From Lentzea atacamensis (GTDB taxonomy: Bacteria; Actinomycetota; Actinomycetes; Mycobacteriales; Pseudonocardiaceae), in assembly GCF_003269295.1 (NCBI RefSeq), contig NZ_QLTT01000006.1:526309-590308 (forward strand): 64,000 bases of DNA, written 5' to 3'. This document shows positions 25,308 through 34,900 of the stretch, piece after piece. A model generated the notes under the pieces. That model ran no database searches and was not told the origin of the DNA. It saw nothing but the letters and a program-made list of their open reading frames with translations. Position 1 is the stretch's first letter. The number at the start of each line of letters is the position of its first letter. Both the position numbers and the translations under genes were made by a program.

Positions 25308-26690
25308 CTACGAGGTCGCGGCCTTGCGGACGGCTTCGGCGACGGCGGGGGCCACCGTGTTGTCGAAGACCGACGGGACGATGAACGACGCGTTGAGGCG
25401 GTCGCCGTCCACCACGTCGGCGATGGCCTGCGCGGCGGCCAGGAGCATCGCGTCGGTGATGGTCCTGGCGTGGGCGTCCAGCAGGCCGCGGAACACGCCG
25501 GGGAACGCCAGCACGTTGTTGATCTGGTTCGGGAAGTCCGAGCGGCCCGTCGCCACGACGGCGGCGTGCTGCTGGGCCTCCATCGGGTCGATCTCCGGGT
25601 CCGGGTTGGCCAGTGCGAAGACGATGGCGTCCTTGGCCATGGTCGCGACCTGGTCGGCACCGAAGAGGTTCGGGGCCGAGACACCGATGAACACGTCCGA
25701 ACCGACCAGCGCGTCGTGCAGACGGCCGGACTGGTTCTCCTTGTTCGTGGAGGCCGCGATGGACTTCAGGTTCGAGTCCAGGCCGGGACGGTCGCGGTGC
25801 ACGATGCCGTCGACGTCCACCGCGATGATGTCGCCCGGCGCCTGGGCCTGCAGCAGGCGGATGATCGCGGAACCGGCGGCACCGACGCCGCAGACCGTGA
25901 TGCGGCAGTTCTTGATGTCCTTGCCGACGACGCGCAGAGCGTTGCGCAGAGCCGCGACCACGACGATCGCGGTGCCGTGCTGGTCGTCGTGGAAGACCGG
26001 GATGTCGAGCTTCTCGCGCAGGCGGGCCTCGATCTCGAAGCAGCGCGGCGCGGAGATGTCCTCGAGGTTGATGCCGCCGTACACGGGAGCGATGAGCTCG
26101 ACCGCGCGGATGATCTCCTCGGTGTCCTGGGTGTCCAGGCAGACCGGCCAGGCGTCGACGCCGGCGAACTTCTTGAACAGCGCGGCCTTGCCCTCCATCA
26201 CCGGCAGAGCGGCGGCGGGGCCGAGGTTGCCCAGGCCCAGCACGGCCGAACCGTCGGTGACGACGGCGACGGTGTTGCGCTTGATCGTCAGGCGGCGCGC
26301 GTCGTCCGGGTTCTTGGCGATCGCCTCACACACACGAGCCACACCCGGCGTGTACGCGCGGGAGAGGTCGTCGCGGTTCCTCAGCGGCACCTTCGACGAG
26401 ATCTCGATCTTGCCACCGAGGTGCACGAGGAACGTGCGGTCCGACACCTTGCGGACGACGATGCCGGGCAGCGTCTCCAGCGTGTCGGTGATGTCCTTCG
26501 CGTGGTTCGCGGAGAGGGCGTTGCAGGTGAGGTCGATGACGACGCGGTCGTTGTGCGACTCCACGACGTCGAACGCCGTGATCACCCCGCCCGCGCGGCC
26601 GACGGCCGTCGTGAGGTCACCCGCGGCGCTCGCTGACGGCGGCGCCTCCAGGCGAACGGTGATCGAGTAACCAGGGCCGGGGACCGGCAT
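25308..26690 (-). CDS. NAD(P)-dependent malic enzyme with N-terminal ACT domain
   Basis: A 460-residue enzyme that decarboxylates malate to pyruvate. Residues 1-80 resemble an ACT regulatory domain ('YSITVRLEAPPSASAAGDLT', 'GGVITAFDVVESH'). The catalytic part has 'RAYTPGVARVCEAIA' (Tyr), 'VAVVTDGSAVLGLGNLGPAA', 'FKKFAGVDAWPVCLDT' (Lys), 'NLEDISAPRCFEIE' (Glu/Asp metal ligands) and 'IPVFHDDQHGTAIVV'; the Rossmann motif is 'VCGVGAAGSAIIRLL'. ATG 26690 has GGAGG 5 nt upstream. The ACT domain suggests allosteric control by a small ligand. The moaC operon lies downstream. Confidence 0.92.
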   Translation of the reverse strand: MPVPGPGYSITVRLEAPPSASAAGDLTTAVGRAGGVITAFDVVESHNDRVVIDLTCNALSANHAKDITDTLETLPGIVVRKVSDRTFLVHLGGKIEISSKVPLRNRDDLSRAYTPGVARVCEAIAKNPDDARRLTIKRNTVAVVTDGSAVLGLGNLGPAAALPVMEGKAALFKKFAGVDAWPVCLDTQDTEEIIRAVELIAPVYGGINLEDISAPRCFEIEARLREKLDIPVFHDDQHGTAIVVVAALRNALRVVGKDIKNCRITVCGVGAAGSAIIRLLQAQAPGDIIAVDVDGIVHRDRPGLDSNLKSIAASTNKENQSGRLHDALVGSDVFIGVSAPNLFGADQVATMAKDAIVFALANPDPEIDPMEAQQHAAVVATGRSDFPNQINNVLAFPGVFRGLLDAHARTITDAMLLAAAQAIADVVDGDRLNASFIVPSVFDNTVAPAVAEAVRKAATS

Positions 26691-26798
26691 CGCATCCTCC
26701 CACGAAGTGCAGCTCAAGCGGGAAGCGAGCCTATCCCCGGCCCCATTGCGGTACTCACGCGACTCGACAGAGTTAAGACCGCTCTGACAGTCCGCGGA

Positions 26799-26984
26799 TC
26801 AGGACTTGTTGATCTCGGTCACCGGGTGGGTGTAGCCGAGGTCCTCCACCGGCAGCGGGAACGTCACCGTGCCGAACGGGGAGAGCGCACCCTGCACGTC
26901 GCTGGTCAGTTCGGTGACGGGGTGGCCGCCGTCGGGCCCTTCCGGCCAGTGCGGGTCGACCCGTCCAGGGCGTCCTTTCGCCAC
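26799..26984 (-). CDS. Small conserved-position protein, unknown (61 aa)
   Basis: A 61-residue protein starting at GTG 26984, which has an excellent Shine-Dalgarno GAGGAGGAG 3 nt upstream. It contains a near-repeat: 'GGHPVTELTSDVQG' and 'YTHPVTEINKS', each with HPVTE(L/I). In between lies 'FGTVTFPLPVEDLG'. No membrane segment, no Cys. It is divergent to the helicase-associated gene, in the slot held by Rv0863 in M. tuberculosis; whether it is related was not checked. Confidence 0.6.
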   Translation of the reverse strand: MAKGRPGRVDPHWPEGPDGGHPVTELTSDVQGALSPFGTVTFPLPVEDLGYTHPVTEINKS

Positions 26985-27054
26985 GTTCTCCTCCTCGGTG
27001 GTACCAGTGACGCGCACAAGTGTGACAGAGCACGATCGCAGCTCAACCGACCCA

Positions 27055-27060
27055 TATACC
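27055..27060 (+). promoter_or_regulatory. -10 box TATACC before helicase-associated gene
   Basis: TATACC ends 3 nt before GTG 27064 and 9 nt before ATG 27070, so either start would be essentially leaderless; ATG 27070 is used. Confidence 0.4.
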
Positions 27061-27069
27061 GTGGTGAGA

Positions 27070-29322
27070 ATGTCCGGCATCACTCTCGCCGACTGGCTGC
27101 GCGCCCAGGACGACGCCGCTCTGGTGGCACTGCTGCGCGCGCGTCCTGACCTGGCAACGCCCCCACCTGCCGATATGTCCGTGCTCGCGACACGGGTCGG
27201 CACCAGGGCGTCGATCGCGCGCGCCTGCGAGGACCTCGACACGTTCACGCTCGCCGTGCTCGAAGGCCTGGTGGTGCAGGGCGCGGACACCGAGCCCGTG
27301 GCGTTGGCCACACTCGCCGGGCTGCTCGGACCGGACGTGAAGCCCAAGCCGCTCAAGCAGGCCGTGACCAAGCTGAAGTCCCTCGCGCTCGTGTGGGGCG
27401 AGGACGACGGTTTGTCGGTCCCTCCGGTCACGCGGGAGGCGTTCGGCACGTATCCCGGCGGCCTGGGCCGGGCGACCGGGCAGACGTACGACATCCAGGG
27501 CATCACCGAGGGCGAGCAGCGGGTCCTGCAGAAACTCGCCGCCGGGCCGCCCATCGGCGACACCAAGGACGCCTCACGCGTCGTGCCGCTGGAGAAGGCG
27601 GAGACGCCCGTGCAACGGCTCCTCGCACGCAACCTGCTGCTGCGACGCGATCCTGGCACCGTTGAACTGCCACGAGAGATCGCGCTGCAACTGCGCGGTG
27701 AACGCCCACTCGGACCGATCCAGGTCACCGAGCCGAAGCCGAAGACGAGCACCCTCCAGCAGACCAGCATCGACGCGACGGGCGGCGGCGAGGCGCTCGA
27801 GCTCGTCCGGCACGTGGAGAACCTGATCGCGGGCTGGTCGGCCGAGCCGCCACCGGTGCTGCGGACCGGCGGGCTGGGCGTGCGCGAGCTCCGCAAGGTC
27901 GCCAAGGACCTCGACGTCGACGAACGCCGTGCCGCCCTGCTGATCGAGCTGGTGGTCGGCGCCGACCTGGCCGCGAACACCGAGGCCGCCGAACCGGAGT
28001 GGGTGCCGACGACCAAGGCCGACGTGTGGCTCGCCGCGACCGCCGAGGTCCGCTGGGCCACCATCGCGCACGCCTGGCTGGAGCTGCCGAGGCTGCCGGC
28101 GCTGGTCGGCCGCCGCGACGAGAAGGACAGGCTCTTCACGCCGCTCGCGGACGAGATCCGCCGCGTCCAGGCGCCCCGCGACCGCCGGTGGGTCCTCGAG
28201 ACGCTCGCCGCGTTCCCCAAGGGCACGGCCATCGCGGACCCGGCCGACCTCGCCGCGTTGCTCGGCTGGCGGGCCCCGCGCCGCGGCGGGCGGCAGCGCG
28301 ACGAGCTGGTGCGCTGGACCGTCGAGGAAGGCAGCGCGGTCGGTGTGCTCGCCCTCGGCGCGATCACCAGCGCGGGCCGCGTGCTGCTCGACGAGGGCCC
28401 CGGCCACGCGGCCAAGTCGCTCGGGGACGCGTTGCCGGCGCCGCTCGACCACGTGCTGGTGCAGGCCGACCTCACCGTCGTCGCGCCCGGCAGGCTCGAA
28501 CCCGAGCTCGCGGACGAGATGGCACTCGTCGCGGACGTCGAGTCGGCTGGCAGCGCGACGGTCTACCGGATCAGCGAGACCACGGTCCGCCGTGCGCTCG
28601 ACTCCGGACGCAGCGCCGACGAGCTGCACGAACTCTTCAAGATCCGCTCGCGCACTCCCGTACCGCAGTCGTTGACCTACCTGATCGACGACGCCGCGCG
28701 GCGCCACGGGCGGTTGCGCGGCGGTTCCGCCGGCTCGTTCCTGCGGTGCGACGACTCCGTCCTGATCAGCGAGGTCCTCGCGCACCCGGAAGCCACACGG
28801 CTGGAACTGCGCCGGATCGCGCCGACCGTGCTGGTCAGCCCGTTGCCGCTGGCCGACGTGCTGGACGGGCTGCGCTCCGCCGGGTTCGCCCCGGCGGCGG
28901 AGGGACCAGACGGCCAGGTCCTCGACCTGCGGCCAGGCGGACGCAGGACCACGCCGCGGCAGCGGTCAGCGCGCAAAGTCGTGTCACCCACCGTGCCCGC
29001 CGACGAGCGGTTGGGGGAACTCGTCCGGCTGGTGCGGGCGGGTGATCGTGCCGCCGCGACACCACGGGGTGAACGGGTGGCGGTCCCAGGGCACCTCGGC
29101 GCCGGGCCGTCCGCCACCCTGTCGTTGCTCCAGCAGGCAGCACGGGCGCGACGGAGAGTGCTCGTCGGGTTCGTCGACTCCCACGGCACGGCCGCACAGC
29201 GCGTCATCGAGCCGCACGTGGTCGGCGGAGGCGTCCTCGAGGGCTACGACCACAGCTACGGAGAGGTGCTCAGGTTCCCTCTTCATCGCGTCACATCCGC
29301 CGCATTGGTGGACGAGGACTGA
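27070..29322 (+). CDS. Helicase-associated (Helicase_C_3/WYL-like) protein, Rv0862c type
   Basis: A 750-residue protein. It begins 'SGITLADWLRAQDDAALVAL' and 'LARRPDLATPPPADMSVLA'-like sequence, with a winged-helix-like N-terminal half, a middle region that includes 'PLDHVLVQADLTVVAPGRLE' (start of the Helicase_C_3 domain, residues ~460-590), and a C-terminal region ending 'VIEPHVVGGGVLEGYDHSYG' resembling a WYL-type fold. There is no Walker A, so it is not itself a helicase. In mycobacteria this gene is beside XPB (Rv0861c); here XPB is 11 kb away. A DNA-repair partner role is inferred. Confidence 0.75.
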   Translation: MSGITLADWLRAQDDAALVALLRARPDLATPPPADMSVLATRVGTRASIARACEDLDTFTLAVLEGLVVQGADTEPVALATLAGLLGPDVKPKPLKQAVTKLKSLALVWGEDDGLSVPPVTREAFGTYPGGLGRATGQTYDIQGITEGEQRVLQKLAAGPPIGDTKDASRVVPLEKAETPVQRLLARNLLLRRDPGTVELPREIALQLRGERPLGPIQVTEPKPKTSTLQQTSIDATGGGEALELVRHVENLIAGWSAEPPPVLRTGGLGVRELRKVAKDLDVDERRAALLIELVVGADLAANTEAAEPEWVPTTKADVWLAATAEVRWATIAHAWLELPRLPALVGRRDEKDRLFTPLADEIRRVQAPRDRRWVLETLAAFPKGTAIADPADLAALLGWRAPRRGGRQRDELVRWTVEEGSAVGVLALGAITSAGRVLLDEGPGHAAKSLGDALPAPLDHVLVQADLTVVAPGRLEPELADEMALVADVESAGSATVYRISETTVRRALDSGRSADELHELFKIRSRTPVPQSLTYLIDDAARRHGRLRGGSAGSFLRCDDSVLISEVLAHPEATRLELRRIAPTVLVSPLPLADVLDGLRSAGFAPAAEGPDGQVLDLRPGGRRTTPRQRSARKVVSPTVPADERLGELVRLVRAGDRAAATPRGERVAVPGHLGAGPSATLSLLQQAARARRRVLVGFVDSHGTAAQRVIEPHVVGGGVLEGYDHSYGEVLRFPLHRVTSAALVDED

Positions 29323-29437
29323 CGGTCGGTCATCCCGGACGAACCGCACGTCCACCCTTGCGTGTGCCCGCCGCGACCTAGCGTCGAGTGGCGTGAGCGT
29401 TTCACGACGCTCCGTCGACGACGGAGGAGCAGCGCGA

Positions 29438-29941
29438 ATGGCCATCACACGGTGGGCGCGCAGAGCGGTCCTCACCGCGACGGCATTGACGTTCGCCTTG
29501 CCGTTCTCACCAGGAACAGCACAGGCCGACCCGATCATCGAGGCCCTCGGGGACAACAACGTCAACGTGACCGTTGGTGCCTACAACAACAACGTGAACT
29601 CGATCCTGGTCAGCCTGAGTGCGGGCGTGGGCCTCAACACCGGCAGCGGTATCCCCCTCGGCACCAACGAGGGCATCCAGCTCGCGCTGGACATCGCCCA
29701 CGCGTCGGTGTGGGCTGATGCGGGGGTCGGCGTTCCGTTCACGAACATCGCGGCGACGGTCGGCGCACCGGCGGTGGCCGTCGCAGCGCCGCAGGCCGAG
29801 GTGGCAGCACCTCCGGCGCCCGAGGTGGCACCGGCGTTCGAAGCCGCCGTCACGATCACCGACGACACGGCCACAGCGGCCGACCAGCCCAAGGGTGACG
29901 AGGAAGAGGACAGCCCCGAGGAAGTCGAACCGTCGGGCTGA
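29438..29941 (+). CDS. Secreted Asn-rich protein, unknown
   Basis: A 167-residue protein with a Sec signal peptide ending 'GTAQA' (residue ~30). The mature N-terminus 'DPIIEALGDNNVNVTVGAYN' and 'NNVNSILVSLSAGVGLN' carries repeated NN-V-N motifs, then 'TNEGIQLALDIAHASVWADA'. The C-terminal third is Ala/Pro/Glu-rich and very acidic ('DEEEDSPEEVEPSG'), probably disordered. ATG 29438 has SD GGAGGAG 8 nt upstream. The Asn-Val repeats recall actinomycete chaplin or adhesin-like surface proteins only loosely; I assign no function. Confidence 0.65.
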   Translation: MAITRWARRAVLTATALTFALPFSPGTAQADPIIEALGDNNVNVTVGAYNNNVNSILVSLSAGVGLNTGSGIPLGTNEGIQLALDIAHASVWADAGVGVPFTNIAATVGAPAVAVAAPQAEVAAPPAPEVAPAFEAAVTITDDTATAADQPKGDEEEDSPEEVEPSG

Positions 29942-30075
29942 CCCAACATCACCGCGCTGGGAATCCTCAGCGTCTGCCTGTTGCCGAACTGGTCCAGCTG
30001 CACATCTGATCCGAAGCTGACGCCGTGATGCCGGAGGACGCCACGACGACGACACTCGACACCTGATCAGACCGC

Positions 30076-30123
30076 AACGACGAGGCGAGCGCCGCACCCG
30101 AAGGTGGCGCTCGCCTCGTCGTT
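30076..30123. terminator. 18-bp perfect hairpin, bidirectional terminator
   Basis: AACGACGAGGCGAGCGCC (30076-30093) and its exact complement (30106-30123) flank a 12-nt loop. It lies between two convergent genes. Confidence 0.8.
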
Positions 30124-30154
30124 CACGTCTCTGCGGTTGTCCCGGTGAGAAAGG

Positions 30155-30760
30155 TCAGCCGGCGCGGACGGACATCCACTGGCGCATGGCGTGCTCGACC
30201 AGTGTGATGAGCGTCTGCTTCGTCGACTGCCGGTTGCGCGCGTCGCACGTCACGATCGGCACGGACTCGTCGATCGTCAACGCCTCACGCACGTCCTCCA
30301 GCCTGTGGTGGAGGAGGCCGTCGAAGCAGTTGACGCCGACGACGTACGGCAGCTGCCGGTCGTCGAAGAAGTCGATCGAGGCGAACGCGTCGGCCAGGCG
30401 GCGGGTGTCGACCAGCACGATGGCGCCGATGGCACCCCGCACGAGGTCGTCCCACATGAACCAGAACCGGTGCTGACCCGGTGTACCGAAGAGGTACAGG
30501 ATCAGGTCGCTGTCGAGCGACACGCGGCCGAAGTCCATCGCGACCGTCGTGGTGACCTTGTTCGGCGTGGCGGAGAGGTCGTCCACCCCCGCGCTGGCCT
30601 CGGTCATCACCGCCTCGGTGGTCAACGGGACGATCTCGGACACCGAGCCGACGAACGTCGTCTTGCCCACACCGAAGCCACCCGCCACCACGATCTTGGC
30701 AGACGTCGTCGGCTTCCGTGCGCCCTCGGCGCCCTGGGGACTAGAGCCTGCGAAGCCCAC
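30155..30760 (-). CDS. cvnD: CvnD: conservon small GTPase
   Basis: A 201-residue Ras-like ATP/GTP-binding protein, last gene of a conservon. P-loop 'IVVAGGFGVGKTTFVGSVSE' near residue 25, switch region 'TTVAMDFGRVSLDSDLILYL' and 'FGTPGQHRFWFMWDDL' (the DTAGQ box in the actinobacterial form GTPGQ), and 'VGVNCFDG' in place of NKxD. In S. coelicolor, CvnD binds CvnA-C at the membrane in a manner resembling GPCR/heterotrimer signalling. GTG 30760 overlaps cvnC by 20 bases. Confidence 0.92.
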   Translation of the reverse strand: MGFAGSSPQGAEGARKPTTSAKIVVAGGFGVGKTTFVGSVSEIVPLTTEAVMTEASAGVDDLSATPNKVTTTVAMDFGRVSLDSDLILYLFGTPGQHRFWFMWDDLVRGAIGAIVLVDTRRLADAFASIDFFDDRQLPYVVGVNCFDGLLHHRLEDVREALTIDESVPIVTCDARNRQSTKQTLITLVEHAMRQWMSVRAG

Positions 30761-31487
30761 TGAGCACCCTCTCCAGGAATTCCATGGAAGGCCGGTCCCC
30801 CACGACCAGACCGCCCTGGTGAATCAAAACCAATCCCATGCTTGCCATGTCGCCGATCAACACCCGCACGACGCCAAGAGGCAAGCGTAGGAGTGCCGCG
30901 ACCTCGGCCACCGACCGCGTGTCCACACACAGCCCGCAGATCGACCTGTGCTCGGGAAGCACCGCGGCGTCCCGTTCGAGGCCACGCTCGCTGGTTGAGA
31001 TCAACGCCTCGATCGCCAGGTCGTAGTCGGGTCGTGTGCGTCCACCGGTGCGCGTGTACGGCCGCACCAGTGAACCCGAGTCCGCAGAAGAAGTTTCCTC
31101 CGGACGCACAGCAGGCTGCGCGCCGGTGCTGTACACCGGCTGCGGCCCGGTGGTGTACGGCAGCTGTTCCGGCACCGCGTCCGGCATCTCGTGCTGGCCG
31201 AAGAGGTCCGCACCCGGGCCACCGAACAACCCGGTGCCGTACCCGTCGATGTCGAACCGGTTCGGCACGTCGTCGTACGGATACGACGACGAGTCATCCA
31301 CCTCACGCTGAGACATATCGCCTAGCCCTTGCCCTGTAACCCGCTCATCGTGGGGTGCGTCCTCGGCTTCCTCTGGTTCTTGGGGTATCGCATCAGGCTC
31401 GTCGAACTGGAACCCACCAGCGGCCCACTCCTGGTAGTTGAAGTTCCTACCGAAGCCTCGGCCTCTAGCGCCAGATCTTCCAGCCAT
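30741..31487 (-). CDS. cvnC: CvnC: DUF742 protein with long N-terminal extension
   Basis: A 248-residue protein. The C-terminal ~115 residues, 'LVRPYTRTGGRTRPDYDLAI' to 'PSMEFLERVLSGLRRL', are the DUF742 winged-helix domain found only in conservons ('RSVAEVAALLRLPLGVVRVL' is its HTH-like part). The N-terminal ~130 residues are acidic, Tyr/Pro/Gly-rich and probably disordered, longer than in most CvnC proteins (~120-140 residues). ATG 31487 with GAGAAGAG upstream. Couples CvnA/B to the GTPase. Confidence 0.88.
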   Translation of the reverse strand: MAGRSGARGRGFGRNFNYQEWAAGGFQFDEPDAIPQEPEEAEDAPHDERVTGQGLGDMSQREVDDSSSYPYDDVPNRFDIDGYGTGLFGGPGADLFGQHEMPDAVPEQLPYTTGPQPVYSTGAQPAVRPEETSSADSGSLVRPYTRTGGRTRPDYDLAIEALISTSERGLERDAAVLPEHRSICGLCVDTRSVAEVAALLRLPLGVVRVLIGDMASMGLVLIHQGGLVVGDRPSMEFLERVLSGLRRL

Positions 31488-31517
31488 CTCTTCTCACCCC
31501 TGAACTTCAAGTGAGGT

Positions 31518-31937
31518 CTAGCGACGGACCACACCCTGAAGCTGCGCGCGCAGCTCAGGGGTGAGTTGTTGACCGACTCTCTCCACCAAAAGCGTCATCT
31601 CGTAGGCCACCAGACCGATGTCACAGTTTGGTGCCGCGAGGACAGCGAGGCACGAGCCGTCGCTGATCGACATGAGGAACAGGTAACCCCGCTCCATCTC
31701 GACGACGGTCTGGTTGACCCCGCCTGCCTCGAAGCAGCGGGCAGCACCCTGTGTGAGGCTGACCAGCCCGGACGCGACGGCGGAGAGCTGCTCTGCACGG
31801 TCCCGGGGCAGGCCCTGGGACCCCGCGAGCAACAGCCCGTCCGCGGACACCACGACGGAATGTGCCACGCCGGGCACCCTCCGCACGAAGTCGGTGATAA
31901 GCCAACCAAAGCTGCCTGGCTGCGCTGCGGTCGTCAC
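31518..31937 (-). CDS. cvnB: CvnB: roadblock/LC7-domain protein
   Basis: A 139-residue protein of the roadblock/LC7 fold: 'LITDFVRRVPGVAHSVVVSA' then 'DGLLLAGSQGLPRDRAEQLS' and 'AAPNCDIGLVAYEMTLLVER'. In conservons it acts as a GTPase-regulating subunit, by analogy with MglB. GTG 31937 overlaps the cvnA stop as GTGA with GGAGCAGGAG upstream, so translation is coupled. Confidence 0.92.
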   Translation of the reverse strand: MTTAAQPGSFGWLITDFVRRVPGVAHSVVVSADGLLLAGSQGLPRDRAEQLSAVASGLVSLTQGAARCFEAGGVNQTVVEMERGYLFLMSISDGSCLAVLAAPNCDIGLVAYEMTLLVERVGQQLTPELRAQLQGVVRR

Positions 31938-34900
31938 TCCTGCTCCTCGTTCTGCCGGCTCGACTGGTCACCAGCGTATGCCTCGATCAATGCGTGCCGG
32001 CCTCGCCGGACACCGCTCTGAAGGCTCGACATCCGTCCGCGCACCGCGTCAGCGGAGCGGGGCGGCAGCGGGGGCCGCTGCGCTGTTTGTGTCACGGCCT
32101 GCGGCTTGGGTGCTGCAGATCCTGGCACGAGTTGAGCCTTTGGTGTCCGTTTCGGCAATCCTGCCGCTGTCTTCGACTCCGGCGTCTTGTTCAACAACGC
32201 CTGAGCCGCCTGCCATCCCTCGTCGGCAGGCGATTGCCAAGCCGACTCGGAAGTGGGTGCCGCCGCTGGAGTCTCCTCCACAACGGGCTCCGGTTCCACA
32301 ACTCGCTCCTGCTCGGCGGGTGCGATCACTTCTTCCTCGACCGCCGGCTGGACCTTCGCGCGCGGCTTGCGCACGGGAAGACCAGCGGCCGACGTGGTGG
32401 TGGGTGCCACCGCCGGGACAGGCTTGCGGGTACGGGTCGGGAGCTCCGGCTCCGGCCCGTCCGACAACGGAGGGGTCGTGGGCGGCTCGTCGATGTACTC
32501 GACCGCGCCCTTCTCGCCCTTGTCGACGCTGCCGGGAGTGGGCTCGACGCGTCCGTTGGTTTCGGCGGGAGCGTCGTTCTCAGCGGCCGCGGGGACCGGC
32601 TGAGCCGCGGAGGCGGACGTCTCGCTGCCGACGGCCTGGAACCACTGCGACAGGACCGCCTCGTAGATCGGCAGGCGCTCCGTCGGGGCGTCCAGATCGT
32701 GCTCGATCTGCTTGCGCGAGGCTTCCGAGGTGCCGTTGCGGTGAGCCATGCCCAGCTCGACGTGGCCCTGGTCGACCGAGGCGCGCGACACACCGTTGCT
32801 CGAGGCCGGTTCGTCGTCGATCGGAGGAATCGGTACGAACTGGGTGGTCTCGTAGCCGGGCTCGAAGGAGATCTCCCCTTCTTCCTCCTGACGGTCCTCG
32901 TAGGCCGTGAAGAGGGTCGGCTCGCCGAAGGAGCCCTCGGGCTCGACGGCCGCCAGCTGGTCGCGCCGCCAGCGCTCGGACGGCGTCGAGTCCTCGATCG
33001 GCGTCTCGCTGTAGACGGGCACCGCCGTCGCGCCCGCACCGGTGTCGGTGAGCGCGCTCGGGACGAAGCTGACCGGGATGCTCGGGCTCGACTCGTCGAT
33101 CCTCGGCACGGAGCCGGTGGCACCGCCGAAGGCACCCGCGATACCGCTGGCCCTGGTGGCCGTGGTGCCGATCTCGGTGGTGTGCTCGGACGCTGAGGGC
33201 GCCGAGGGAGGCTGCATGCCGAACGCGCCCGCGATACCGGAACCGGACGGCGGGGTCGACGGAGCGGAGCCCGGCGTCGCGATGAGCGTCTCCGGCACGA
33301 TCACCAGTGCCGTCGTGCCGCCCTCGATGTCCTCGTTGCCGCGCAGGCGGACCTTGATGTCGTGGCGCTTGGCGAGCCGCGCGACCACGTACAGGCCCAT
33401 TCGGCGGGAGACGGCGACGTCGACGTCCGGCGGGTCGGCCAGACGCTCGTTGGCGTCGAGGATCTCCTGGTCGCCCATGCCCACGCCGCGGTCCTGGATC
33501 TCGATCGCCAGCTCGCCCTTGCGGGTCTTGGCCGTGCGAACGGTGACCTTGGTGACCGGGTCGGAGAACGCCGTGGCGTTGTCCAGCAGCTCGGCGATGA
33601 GGTGCACGAGGTCGTTGACCGCGCGGCCCTGGACGGTGAGGTCCGGGGTCTGGCCGACCTGCACGCGGGCGTACTGCTCGACCTCGGAGACCGCGGCGCC
33701 GAGGACCTCGGCGGCCGGGACGGGCCGGGTCAGGCGCCGCGAGAGGTCCGTGCCCGAGAGAACCAGCAGGTTCTCCGAGTTGCGGCGCATCCGCGTCGCG
33801 AGGTGGTCCAGCTCGAACAGCGAGGCCAGCTGGTCCGGGTCCTGCTCGTCCTGCTCCAGCCGGTCGATCAGGTTCAGCTGGCGTTCGACCAGCGCCTGCG
33901 AACGGCGCGACAGGTTGACGAACATCGCGTTGACGTTGTCACGCAGGAGGGCCTGCTGGGCGGCCAGTCGCACCGCTTCACCGTGCACCGCGTCGAACGC
34001 GCGCGCCACCTGACCGACCTCTTCACGCGTGTGCACCGGCACCGGCTCGACGGCGGTCTTGGCCGCGTCCTCCGGGTTCGGGTCCGCGAGGATGCGCTCG
34101 ACCGCGTCCGGCAGACCGTGGTCGGCCACGTCCAGAGCGGCGCGGCGCAGCGTGCGCAGCGGGTTGAGGATCGAGCGGGCGACGAACAGCGCCATGAGCA
34201 AGGCGAGCGCGAGGACCGCGAGCACGATGCCGGACTGGATGTAGGCACTGCGGCGGGCATCGCCGGCGGCCACGTCCGTCTGGTTCTGCAGCTGCTCGAC
34301 CAGCAGGTTCTCGACGTCGCGGGTCAGGTTGACCGTCAGCGTGGCGGCGATGTCCCACTTCTCGGACGTCAGCTGGCTGAAGTCCTTCTTGCCGGTGGCG
34401 GCCTGCTGGTTGATCGCCGATTCCTGCATGTCGTTCGCGGTGTCGACGATGAGGCCGGTGACGGTGTCGTCGTAGATCTTGGCCTGTTCCGGCGTCGCGG
34501 ACTTGCGGAAGTCGTTGCGGGCCGCTTCGAGCTCGGCGTCCGCCGCCTGCAGGGCACGCAGCTGGGACGGCGTGAACGCCTTGCGCTGGAAGACGTCGAG
34601 GAGAATCGCCCGCTTGAGCGACTCCTGCTCCTTGATGCGCGCGATGGCGTTCGTCGTCAGGTGCAGTCGCACCAGCTCGGGGTCGTTGATCTCGGAGATC
34701 GTCTGCTCACCGAGGCCGATGAGCGTCTCGATGGACTCCGAGTAGGTGCGCTGGACCGCCTCGGCGGGATACTGCGTGTCGCGCACCGAGTTGCGGAGGC
34801 TGTTCAGGCGGTTGAGCTGGTTGAACGCGACCTGGAAGCGCTCGACGGCAGCCGGGTTCAGGTCGGCGCTGAGCTCGGCGATCTTGTTGCTGAACGCCTC

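Noticed and set aside
27070..29322. DNA helicase
   Set aside because: No Walker A or DEAD/DEVH box; only the helicase-associated C-terminal-type domain is visible.
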